Made by a program: the position numbers and the translations under genes. The notes under the pieces were generated by a model that was given only the letters and a program-made list of their open reading frames with translations, ran no database searches and was not told the DNA's origin. 45,718 nucleotides of DNA from Ganoderma boninense (taxonomy: Eukaryota; Basidiomycota; Agaricomycetes; Polyporales; Polyporaceae), in contig PJEW03000019.1 in assembly GCA_002900995.3 (NCBI GenBank), positions 75,980 to 121,697 on the forward strand, read 5' to 3'. Positions 35,127 through 43,497 of this stretch are shown here, piece by piece; the first letter of the stretch is position 1, and each line of letters begins with the position of its first letter.

Positions 35127-35387
35127 GAAGATAGCCAAGAATTCATTGGTAAATTTAAAACAAATATTTTTGTTTTATCCTATCTTCTTTTCTGATTAGC
35201 TCTTGATTGCCAATGGAATCAATATTGTTCCTATTAGCTATTGGGACCAAAACCTTGGTTATTAAAATTTAAATTTGATAACTGATTTCAGCTTTTTAGT
35301 ATTATAATAATAAATATTTATATTTTTTTTATACTTTCTTTTATTTTAAAATTCTATGCATATATAATATTTTTATTTTAAATTAAT

Positions 35388-35457
35388 GATCTTTACCAGA
35401 ATCGAACTGGTACTAGCTTCTTGAAGGGGAGCTGTACGACCTTTATACTAAAAGACC
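35388..35457 (-). tRNA. trnE: tRNA-Glu (anticodon TTC)
   Basis: On the minus strand, acceptor GGTCTTT pairs with AAAGATC. The D stem is GTAT/GTAC. The anticodon loop is CCTTCAA, with C in place of the usual U33 and one stem mismatch, and the T arm is CCAG-TTCGATT-CTGG. Confidence 0.72.
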
Positions 35458-35467
35458 TATAGAGAAT

Positions 35468-35538
35468 AGCGAATACTGGAATTGAACCGAATCTAACAGG
35501 TCATGAGGCTGTTGTGCTAACCGTTACACTATATCGCT
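35468..35538 (-). tRNA. trnM: tRNA-Met (anticodon CAT), copy 3
   Basis: Acceptor AGCGATA pairs with TATTCGCT-type bases. The D arm is GTGTAACGGTTAGCAC. The anticodon loop CTCATGA has one inner stem mismatch. It is the third CAT tRNA here; one could serve Ile AUA codons after modification. Confidence 0.75.
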
Positions 35539-35567
35539 TATGAAGGATACACTATCTTTGAAACAAT

Positions 35568-35650
35568 ACGAACAAAGAGACTCGAACTCTTAAGGAATTA
35601 CTTCCACTCCTGCTTAAGAGGAGATTGTTTACCAATTTCAACATGTTCGT
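35568..35650 (-). tRNA. trnL: tRNA-Leu (anticodon TAA)
   Basis: A class II tRNA. Acceptor ACGAACA pairs perfectly with TGTTCGT. The anticodon stem CTCCT/AGGAG has the loop CTTAAGC, with a long variable arm GGAAGTAATTCC and T arm AAGAG-TTCGAGT-CTCTT. Confidence 0.9.
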
Positions 35651-35700
35651 TAATAATAAATACGCTCTCTTTTACTTAAAAAAGAAAAGTGATTATTAAA

Positions 35701-35745
35701 TTAAATGAAATGAAATTAAATGAAATGAAATTAAATGAAATGAAA
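35701..35745. repeat. three tandem copies of a 15-base unit
   Basis: The unit ttaaatgaaatgaaa is repeated three times without change, followed by a partial copy, between tRNA-Leu and tRNA-Asn. It is a simple-sequence expansion. Confidence 0.9.
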
Positions 35746-35791
35746 TTAAATTAGGTGTTAAATTTATAATTAATATATGTAAAATATTAAA

Positions 35792-35864
35792 GGCGTCAAG
35801 AGGAATTGAACCTCTGAAAAAAAGTATTAACAGTACTCCGCAATTACCACTCTGCCATGACACC
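35792..35864 (-). tRNA. trnN: tRNA-Asn (anticodon GTT)
   Basis: Acceptor GGTGTCA pairs with TGACGCC. The anticodon arm is GAGTA-CTGTTAA-TACTT, and the T arm AGAGG-TTCAATT-CCTCT is perfect. Confidence 0.87.
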
Positions 35865-35883
35865 CATCTAAAAATAGAAATAT

Positions 35884-35957
35884 ACGGTAGGCGCGATTCG
35901 AACACGCTATATATCTCCTACCCAAAAGGAGCGACGAGCCAATTTGTCATCTACCGT
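35884..35957 (-). tRNA. trnP: tRNA-Pro (anticodon TGG)
   Basis: Acceptor ACGGTAG pairs perfectly with CTACCGT. The D stem is GAC/GTC, the anticodon stem CTCCT/AGGAG holds TTTGGGT, and the T arm is GCGTG-TTCGAAT-CGCGC. Confidence 0.9.
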
Positions 35958-36311
35958 TAAAATTTTCAATTATAATAATAATATACTCTTTTATTTCAAT
36001 TTAACATAGGATTTAATAAATAAATTACTTATATCTTATAAATTATAGTTTATTAAAATTGAACAAAATAAACAAATGATTACTATAATATTCATTATAT
36101 CAATATAAAAAATAAGAATACTATACTAAATTTTTAGTTATTTTCATATTTCAACTTTATTTTAACATTTAATTAAAATTTTTAATGTTTTATTTAAAAA
36201 ATTTATGAATGGATTTGTTTCAATTATAATTTATTTGTTAATTAATAATTTAAAATATTTTTAATGTAATACTTAATATTTTGATAGAAGTAGGGGGATT
36301 TTTAATTATAA
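35958..36311 (-). other. spacer between tRNA-Pro and the cob fragment
   Basis: No gene is recognised. On the minus strand a tccccct motif at 36292-36297 lies about 15 bases after the stop of the cob-like fragment. Confidence 0.4.
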
Positions 36312-36545
36312 TTATTTTGTTTCAGTTGCTAGATCCATGAAAGTATTTTCTATTAAACCTAGTACAGGAACTATTACTAAGAACCAACTAAAGTAGAATG
36401 CTGTTGCTATTTTACCTATTTCAACATAAGGACTGTTTGGATGTTGAGAACCAATCCATATTAAAATAATAAAATCAGTAACAAATCACCAGAATGCAAA
36501 TTTCATTAAAGGTCTAAATAAAGAACCTCCATTTGGTACAAGAAT
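36312..36545 (-). pseudogene. second copy of the cob 3' end
   Basis: The minus strand encodes [20 protein letters not shown], then WIGSQHPNSPYVEIGKIATA, and a C-terminus PVLGLIENTFMDLATETK with TAA at 36312-36314. This is the last 75 or so residues of cytochrome b and duplicates the 3' end of the cob gene at 43498-43863. The two copies differ in sequence, most at the C-terminus, and only this one uses TGA for Trp (WW written tggtga). It lacks any upstream cob exon, being joined to an atp6 piece. It could be a displaced original end or a foreign replacement cassette. Confidence 0.85.
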
Positions 36546-36680
36546 GTTGCTAAAAATTTAATTCAAATACAACCGGCAACCATATTAGCAAATAATCTGA
36601 TACCTAGAGTTAAAGCTCTAGGTAAATAACTAGTTAATTCAATTAATAGTAATAAAGGTACTAAAGCTAAAATAGGGGGG
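36535..36680 (-). pseudogene. internal fragment of atp6 fused to the cob fragment
   Basis: The minus strand reads LALVPLLLLIELTSYLPRAL, then TLGIRLFANMVAGC and KFLATFLYQ, close to the part of atp6 at about 14230-14375. The shared text gtatcagattatttgctaat is identical. The GHTLMK region is altered (GCIWIK, TGA as Trp). It has no start, no upstream atp6 and no C-terminus; the junction with cob sequence is within ttcttgtaccaaatgga. Confidence 0.82.
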
Positions 36681-36693
36681 TAATTATAAATAA

Positions 36694-37044
36694 TTACTTA
36701 TTAGAATAGAATTTTATAATCCCATCAAAGTTATCAATGAAAAACCCTAAGTAGTATCTCGAATATGCGTTACAAATTGTTAATAATATAATAAAACAAA
36801 TAAGAAAAATTAAACTAGTTTTCTGGTAAACAGACATAGATCTTACGTACCATCTTACAACAATTGCTGGTAAAAATCTTACTAAGAAACCTTCTAATTT
36901 AACTAAGTTAATATGGGTGAAGATTATGTTATAGCAGATTAGAATAATAAATAAAAATTGTAGTTTTTGAAAAGATTGAATTATATTTAATAAATCTAAA
37001 GCATCATTACCTGTTAAATGAAGGGTATCTTTTAGGATAGCCAT
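36694..37044 (-). CDS. unknown small membrane protein, 116 aa
   Basis: I do not recognise it. Two hydrophobic spans (residues about 30-48, FLFIILICYNIIFTH, and about 78-98, SLIFLICFIILLTICNA) flank a basic loop with RFLPAIVVRWYVRSM. This recalls the two-span C-terminal layout of the ORF at 9682, without clear sequence identity. Its ATG is three bases after the stop of the upstream membrane ORF (37048), so the pair looks co-transcribed and perhaps translationally coupled. A cccccctatt motif follows 14 bases past the stop. Confidence 0.6.
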   Translation of the reverse strand: MAILKDTLHLTGNDALDLLNIIQSFQKLQFLFIILICYNIIFTHINLVKLEGFLVRFLPAIVVRWYVRSMSVYQKTSLIFLICFIILLTICNAYSRYYLGFFIDNFDGIIKFYSNK

Positions 37045-37047
37045 GAT

Positions 37048-37729
37048 TTAACTATTGGAAATAAAATTACTTTTTCCAATATTTTCAGTTAAATTACCAC
37101 TTAGATTTTTAGCTGCTATAGCTAATCCTCCTGGCAATTATTCCACCACACACACACATCAGTTTCCCTCCCGCTGTTGGTACTTTTTGAGTTAATTTGA
37201 ACCCTGCAGTAGCAGTCCCAGCCATTATTAAACCGTTAGTAGCATTACCACTAGGGTTTGAAGGGACAGGTAAAGTAGGATTACCACATGAACACGGTTT
37301 ATTAGAATTAGAAGCCATCCAGTGATAAAGACTGGGATCATTTGTAAGTGGGGCAATATAATCATGAGCTATTGTCATTATAAACATAAAACACATAAAA
37401 ATGGTTAACAGAATTATAAATAATTCAAAGAAACTTAACCTATTAATAACTGACACTATGGATTTAGGTAAAAATTTTAAATAAGAAAAGTAACTTATTA
37501 GTAACCATGCCGAAACTAAAGACAATTTGTGTGATAAGTAAACTACTGTTCCATTAGAAATAATTCTTTCTAGTTTTACAATAGTTTGTTCGTATACCAA
37601 TTCTATGTCAATTACAATTAAAAGTAAACTTATGATAGCAAAAAACGAAAAGATAGCAAACAATTTATATTTTTGAAATGACATTGTTATTTTTTTTTTA
37701 TATTGAATAGGTATATTGTTCATATACAT
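37048..37729 (-). CDS. unknown membrane protein with Cys motifs (one frameshift)
   Basis: Unrecognised. From ATG 37729 (or 37684) it has a first span (LFAIFSFFAIISLLLIVIDI), a second near LVSAWLLISYFSYL and a third (FFELFIILLTIFMCFMFIMT). A polar segment with NKPCSCGNPTLPVPSNPSG follows, then a Gly/Ala-rich stretch (GLIMAGTATAGFKLTQKVPT) with CVCGG. The frame breaks near 37130-37140; in the next frame it continues GGLAIAAKNLSGNLTENIG to TAA 37048-37050. The Cys pairs CSC and CVC are unusual for a mitochondrially encoded protein. It precedes the 116-aa ORF by three bases. TM order and function are inference only. Confidence 0.55.
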
Positions 37730-37783
37730 TATTATGTTAATATATTAGGGATGATTTGAAGCTTATTAAATTCATCCATATTT

Positions 37784-38190
37784 TAAAGGTTACTTACCAA
37801 TCTATTTAAATATAAAGGGTTTTATTAGGGTAAATAAAATAAACTTAGAAATAAATAAATCAAAATGATATTTGCTTTCTCTATACTATACTTAAGCTAA
37901 TCAGAATACTCAATTTTCTAGGACTAAATTTTTTATCTATATTACCGCCCTCTAAAGAGCTCCAATATATAGATTATACCAACATAACTTTTTAATCCTT
38001 AATAACTTTAATATTTCTATAGGTACAGCAATTTTATAACGTAGAATGTTTAATTACCACCTGAATCTTCTCCGAATAATTAAAATTGAATAAATGTTTT
38101 TAATTATATTAAGAGGATTTTTTCTCTAGTAGAATCGAACCACTAATTAAGGTATCGAAGAACTTTGTTTTACCAATTGAACGAAGGGAA
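37784..38190 (-). repeat. direct repeat block, copy 1 (ends in an Arg-type tRNA)
   Basis: About 400 bases matching 40320-40708 at roughly 80 percent by eye. Shared anchors include tcaattttctaggactaaat, ccttaataactttaatattt and ctataggtacagcaatttta. In the coding direction of this strand the block begins with a tRNA-Arg-like gene and ends before an unknown gene in both copies. Apart from the tRNA I see no gene in it. Confidence 0.8.
38122..38190 (-). tRNA. tRNA-Arg-like (anticodon TCG), degenerate copy
   Basis: Co-linear with the tRNA at 40640-40708 over all 69 bases. The anticodon loop is CTTCGAT, giving TCG (Arg). The anticodon stem AAGTT/ACCTT has one mismatch, the acceptor one (C-A), and the T stem a GU pair. 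It may be functional for CGN codons or decaying. Confidence 0.55.
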
Positions 38191-38617
38191 TTAAAATGTA
38201 CACAAGAAAACCTATAATACTTTGTATTAAAAACATATTAACAGTCCGTAGTTTTACTATATTATAATAATAATTGATTTTTTTAAGCCTTATACCAAAT
38301 ATATCTAAACATAAGGTAACCCTTTTCACCAAGGTAAAACGATCTAGCTAATTAACCAAGAAATGAGTATAATAATAAGTTAGAGTATCTAAAGTGATCA
38401 TTTATATTAAGTTAAAGATTATTACTATAATAATTATTTTTTATAATAATAATCATATGATATTTAATATTAATTAATTGGTTACTTAAATTAGGATGTT
38501 ATAAAAATTCTTTACCGCTCGGATTCTCATTAAGTGGATTTAATAGTGTACCAAATATTTATCCGATTATTGAATTCCAGGCTAAGGTTGAAATTTTTAG
38601 GAGAAGGAGGGCGTTAG
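38191..38617 (-). other. spacer, nothing recognised
   Basis: An AT-rich stretch between the tRNA copy and the ORF remnant. I see no gene or structured element here. Confidence 0.35.
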
Positions 38618-38860
38618 TTAGTAGAGATTGTACCAAAATGATTCAGTTATTAATTTATAATTTATATATTCAAGGCTATTACCTCTATTAGTGTCCCTAT
38701 ATTTATAGAAGAAACTTAATACACCCAATACTAATAATAAGAATGCAGATTTAAAAGTTCTAGTATAAATTACCAGTATGATTTTAACTATTTGAGAATA
38801 GTAATTAATTGATTTTCTGATGTAAAATTTTAAGTTTAATAGTATTTTAACTTTTAATTA
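38618..38860 (-). pseudogene. short ORF remnant after the leader repeat
   Basis: About 80 open codons on the minus strand end at TAA 38618-38620, with one membrane span (TFKSAFLLLVLGVLSFFYKY) and a polar tail. It lies immediately after an inverted copy of the leader that precedes the 340-aa ORF at 9682, so it may be the N-terminal remnant of a family member. No start codon is obvious. Confidence 0.35.
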
Positions 38861-38960
38861 ACGTTGGTTAATTTTGTTTATTACTTTACATCACCGTTAA
38901 AATAGCTACTTTTTTTTATCCCCCAACCCATAGAAAAATACATTCGTTTATCTAAAACTT
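38858..38960 (-). repeat. leader repeat, inverted copy
   Basis: On the minus strand it reads aaacgaatgtat, a variable middle, then gtagctatttt, aagtaataaacaaaattaac and caacgttaatta. These match 9568-9670 in the same order. It precedes an ORF remnant as the other copy precedes the 340-aa ORF. Confidence 0.65.
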
Positions 38961-39266
38961 AGTAGCGGATTTGGGCTTTTATAAAATGTAATACGGATAA
39001 ATAAAGTTTAAGCCAATTAGATAATTAATTTTAATAATTTAGCTTTGTAGAAGGGGAGGGGAGATACTTTAAGTAAAAGTTCCTTATCATTGAACTAAAG
39101 TCCATATCTTGGGTAAAGATATCTGGCATTAATACTGGATATGTTGTTAGAATACCAGCTTCGGGATTAGGTACTCTTATTTATTACACCTACATGGGCA
39201 TGGTCCCTCTCTTTGGGAGAATGAAAGGGGGAAATATTATTTATAAGCGTTTGTGGGGGTATTAGT
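38961..39266 (-). other. spacer, nothing recognised
   Basis: Contains minus-strand C-rich motifs at 39227-39231 and 39255-39259, the latter 8 bases after the stop of the gene at 39267. No gene is visible. Confidence 0.4.
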
Positions 39267-40282
39267 TTAAGAACTTAGAATTGAAATTCTTTTTTCTACT
39301 TTATTTAATAATTCTTGTAAGAATTCAACACAAATGCAGTTAGGTTGAACAACAATCCCATCCTCTTTAACAATAATATCCATACTACAGTAAAATGTAT
39401 TTTTTATAAATAATTCTAGATCTTCTACTATTTTTATTATTTTTTTCATCAACATAATTGAAGATGAGTTTACAAATTTCTATAAATAGAAGTAATTTAT
39501 TTTTGTAGGAGTAATCTTTTTCTTTAAATGATTTATGATGAAAAGATTGGGCAATATAATTTAAATAGTTTACTTGTTCTTTATGAATTTTATTATTACT
39601 AATATTAAAAAATAAGAGTAAATTCATTACAAAATGAAGTTCTAAAGGTGAAATAATATGTCTTCTTTTGTGAGTTCCCCCTGAAATAATTATTCCATCA
39701 GTTCTAAGTAGAAATACTAGATGTTCATATCTAATATGATTAAAAACAAAAATTTTGTTTTTTATCCATTTTTGATCTTTTAATTTGTTCGAATCTATTA
39801 ATTCTTTATAGTTACAAAAATAAATGAAAGCTTCTTCATCTTCGGGATAGAAATTATTGTAGAATCTATTGTCTACACAAACTATTTTGGTAGGACCTAT
39901 ACTTACAGAATTTTTAGCTAAATTTATAAATTTGTCTAAATTTTCTGAAAATAAGTTTAATATATAATGATGATTAACATAGAATAATTTGATTATGTAT
40001 TCTGTACTAAATCCTTGAATACTTTCATTTTCATTAGGGTAATCTGATTTAGTTAGCATAGCTAAAATACAATTAGATTTTTTAGCAGTTTCGATTCTCT
40101 TCTTCTTCAGTTAGATCTCTGTATTCAAACAATTTTCAGGGTTGATACATTGGTAAAAATTCATCAATGAAAAATTTTTTAATTTTTAATTTTAAATCCT
40201 TTAACTGTTTTACAGATAAATGAGAAATGTCTGCTGGGGGGTAATAAGGTGATTTAACAACCCAATAATTTTTGTTTTCCAT
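39267..40282 (-). CDS. unknown soluble protein, about 335-340 aa (two frameshifts)
   Basis: Unrecognised. The ATG at 40282 starts MENKNYWVVKSPYYPPADIS. One frameshift near 40095-40105 and another in an A run near 39440-39455 split it; the central frame 39385-40059 is intact. It has no membrane span. Notable stretches are SVSIGPTKIVCVDNRFYNNF, YEHLVFLLRTDGIIISGGTH followed by KRRHIISPLELHFV, and the C-terminal MDIIVKEDGIVVQPNCICVE. TGA is needed as Trp once near 40137. It sits between the two copies of the direct repeat, downstream of copy 2. It could be a plasmid-type or mobile gene; nothing identifies its activity. Confidence 0.5.
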
Positions 40283-40319
40283 TTTTAAAGTTAAGTTTGT
40301 AGAGAATAGATTTTTAATT

Positions 40320-40708
40320 TAACCTTTATATCAATCTATCCAAATATAAAGGTTTTCAGGGTAATAACATAAACTTTTTTTTAGAAATAAATAAATCAAA
40401 AAAATTGATATTTGCTTTCTCTTATACTATATTTAAGCTAATCTGAATACTCAATTTTCTAGGACTAAATTTTTATCTCCTCTATTTGACGGCCCTCTAA
40501 AGAGGTCCAAAAAATACATAGACTTAACTTTTTTTTATCCTTAATAACTTTAATATTTCTATAGGTACAGCAATTTTATAACGTAGGAAGTTTTATTACA
40601 ACCTTAACCATCTCCAAATAATTATATAAGGAGGATCAGTTCCCTAGTGGATTTGAACCACTAATTAAGGTTTCGTAAACCTCTGTTCTACCATTTGAAC
40701 TAAGGGAA
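40320..40708 (-). repeat. direct repeat block, copy 2 (ends in tRNA-Arg)
   Basis: Same orientation and order as the copy at 37784-38190. The tRNA in this copy folds well, so this is probably the source copy or the one under selection. Confidence 0.8.
40640..40708 (-). tRNA. trnR: tRNA-Arg (anticodon ACG)
   Basis: On the minus strand, acceptor TTCCCTT/AGGGAA, D stem TTC/GAA, anticodon arm GAGGT-TTACGAA-ACCTT and T arm AGTGG-TTCAAAT-CCACT. It is the best folded of three related tRNA copies (others at 38122 and, on the plus strand, 33862). It lies 101 bases after the stop of the family ORF at 40810. Confidence 0.82.
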
Positions 40709-40809
40709 TTAATAAATTAAAAAACAATTTAAAAATAGAAGGAGGGGGATATACTAAAATTAATAAAACAATCAATTGAATAAAAAAAGTAAATTTATAG
40801 AGTATAAAT

Positions 40810-41578
40810 TTAGCCGACCGTAAATAGTAAAATATCTATAATTATACCAACAATACAAACAAAGAATAATATTAATACATTCCACATTAAATAATATCTT
40901 TGAAATTTAATTCTCAATCTAAAGAATAATCCCAATCTAGGAAATCTTTCTTCAAGATTAAAATATTTAATGATTTCATTACCAAATAATACCGATAAAA
41001 TATTAAATACAGTTAATAATAAAACTATAAACAATAATATATGGAATAATGACGATTCTTGTAATATTGAGATATTATCAAGATATTTATTAAAATTCAG
41101 AGAAATCAGGAAGAAATTTGTTTGTTTTTTCAAAAGAATCTATGTAATCAGTAAATTTATCAATTAAAACCATTACTTCTTTTAATTCCTGAGAGTACCC
41201 TGAATTTTCCCAATCAGGTATACTTAGTTCAGATAACTTAGATTCTACACTAACACATTTATCTTTAATATCTTGAGCCATTTCAAACCATTTATCTTTA
41301 ATTTGGCTAAATTTTTCTGGACCTCTAGAAATATATTCCTCACGCATTGAATTGATTTTATCACTAAGACTATTTAAATTTTGGCCTATACTGGATAAAC
41401 CATCATTTACTTCTTTAATACCATTTTGTAACTCTTCTGCTCTATCTTTTTGTATTTTATCTTCTATCATGTTTGCTTTATAATATAAAGCTCGATCAAT
41501 TAAATGATAACCTACACCTCCTGCTGTAAAAATAGCTGCTTTATTAATAGCATCTAAGATCTTAGTTTTATTAAACAT
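40810..41578 (-). CDS. unknown coiled-coil membrane protein, about 255 aa (one frameshift)
   Basis: Same architecture as the ORF at 9682. It starts MFNKTKILDAINKAAIFTAG, with GVGYHLIDRALYY corresponding to the YQSLIDR segment there. A coiled coil follows (KIQKDRAEELQNGIKEVNDG to about LSELSIPDW). After a one-base shift in a T run near 41090-41096 come NKYLDNISILQESS, a span (FHILLFIVLLLTVFNILSVL), the loop FNLEERFPRLGLFFRLRIKF and a last span (LILFFVCIVGIIIDILLF). The loop matches LENRYPRLAKLINLRR of the other ORF. The shift is probably an error in a homopolymer. A tRNA-Arg follows 101 bases downstream. Confidence 0.7.
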
Positions 41579-42453
41579 TTTGTTTGAATTTAAAATTGTA
41601 AAGAATAGACATATACCCTATCTATCTGGGGGTAAATTTTAATAAATTATATGTATAGGACCTATAATACTAATTCATTAATTCATTAATTATTAATTAA
41701 TTTAATTTATTTAAATATATTTTATTAATTATATTTAATTAGAAACTATAAGATTACGAATCTGATTTTTTTAATAGGATATACCTATAAAATACTAATA
41801 TTTAAGTATATAACTTTATATGGCTTGGAATTCTCCAAAGAATTTTTTGATAATGGAGAGATACTTTTATATTAAATTTACAATCCCAAATGTTTAAATT
41901 TAAAAATTGAATTTAAACTTATACTAAATTATATATCTTTAATTAAAGGGGGTTATATGTAAAACATACTTTTTAGTTTTCATTCTCTTTTAAGAAGATT
42001 TTACATTTAAAAAAAAGGTTGTTGAGTAAAATACTATTGGTACACTAACCCAAATGATTTTTTTGGGGGGGTGGTTTCGTTTAAGTTAAAATTTTAATTA
42101 AATTTACGGGAAAAAGATTATATAATCTTATAGTTTACAAATAGGGTTTACTTGTAAACAGTAAGTATCTTTTATTATGTATATTGCTTGTATAGAGCCT
42201 AAACCCTATAACAAATAATATTTTTTATGGGGAAATACTTACATACCAATTTTTAAACTTACTGAATAAATTTATCCTTGTTATGTGAGCTTATTACAGA
42301 GATTGGAAAGGGTCTAATAGGATATATGTTGTTTTGTTATGTTTTGTTATATTCAGACAATACACTCACAAACACTCAAGTATTAATTGCCCTAGTTCCT
42401 ACAAATTATAAATAAATTTTAGAACAGGCTTTAAAGAAAAATTAAACAGTATC
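41579..42453 (-). other. AT-rich spacer without a recognised gene
   Basis: About 875 bases. It contains G-rich runs near 41627 and 42065 (C-rich on the coding strand) and a short tandem gttttgttat repeat near 42331-42350. No ORF or RNA gene is supported. Confidence 0.4.
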
Positions 42454-43470
42454 TTATAAAGTTTTAATGTTAGTGGATAGTCTATTATTATTCATTCTAT
42501 TTCTAATATTTGTTATAATTACATAACCCTCTGGTGTTAGGTTAGCCCCGTCTTTCATAAGCATAGCAACTTCTCTCCAATCTTGATAATCTAAGCCCTT
42601 TTTAGAAAGAAATGTTAAGTTAACTAGGAAAGGGATAAAAACCTCTAAGATGAAAGCTATTCTTGAAAAGGTTAGATAGACAAAAGGTTTAGAGTTTTTA
42701 TTTCTAAGGTCCCTATATTCTTTAACTCTTATGATGTCGTGAATTAAATTTTTTTCTGTTGCGATGTTATTAAGATATTTTAATATGGCCTCAATAACCG
42801 GGGTTTGGTTAATTGTTTGCCCAATTCCAAATATTAGAGAAAAATAATTTGATTTTTGTTTTTTAACATGGAACCAACCTTCACCTTCAATAAAACCTAG
42901 CAGCCAGAAGGGTGTAATCTCTATTTTATGTGAAAGTGGTAAAACAAAAGACGTCCTACTATTGTTAATTTGACCTTTTATATCTAATATTTTACTTTTG
43001 GTATCTGTTTTAATGATTGAATCCTCATTTTTTGTACTTAAGTAAAGTAGAAATGCACTTTTCCACAAAAGATAGTCTAAATGTTTAGAAGTGTTTAAAG
43101 GTCTAATATCAAAAATCCCTATTAATTTTAGTAAGTCTTCTTGTTTAGGAACTTACCAGGTACTTGAAATATTAGAATTTGGTACTTAAGATGGATAAAC
43201 ATTACCCACGTTATACTGAGTTTTTAAGTATTCTAATAAAGGTCTGTCATCTCTACGTAATTTTATTTTAAATATGAATCGGAATGAAAACGGTGTAGTT
43301 TTTATCTGGGTTATAACAAAGCAACCTTCTGCGTCTGTAAAACCCCTTAACCATTCATGTAAGTCAGTACTTATTAAACTATTAGACTTAGTTGAAAACT
43401 GTCTTCTTCTAACCTTAAAATAGTTAACCGAATAGGTTTTGGTGAAGTTAGTTAAGTTTGGTCTAACCAA
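42454..43470 (-). pseudogene. free-standing LAGLIDADG endonuclease, broken
   Basis: The N-terminal half (43186-43470) has motif 1 in LHEWLRGFTDAEGCFVI and ends at a stop. The C-terminal half (42454-43068, extending upstream in frame to about 43150) has KLIGIFDIRPLNTSKHLDYL, motif 2 in FWLLGFIEGEGWFHV, and the typical DWREVAMLMKDGANLTPEG end. A frameshift or short deletion near 43150-43190 separates them. The gene starts only 28 bases after the cob stop codon and is not inside an intron as far as can be seen. It resembles endonuclease genes that sit at the 3' ends of mitochondrial genes. Confidence 0.78.
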
Positions 43471-43497
43471 TACCCCATATTTTTAGTAGTTACTACT

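Noticed and set aside
34950..35199. Frames of 62-66 codons across the gap
   Set aside because: They consist mostly of the N run and have no supported sequence.
35696..35905. Minus-strand frame with repeated FHLIS
   Set aside because: It is made by the 15-base tandem repeat plus the antisense of tRNA-Asn and part of tRNA-Pro.
40970..41167. Plus-strand frame of 65 codons
   Set aside because: It is antisense to the coiled-coil membrane ORF at 40810-41578, which has the better protein features.
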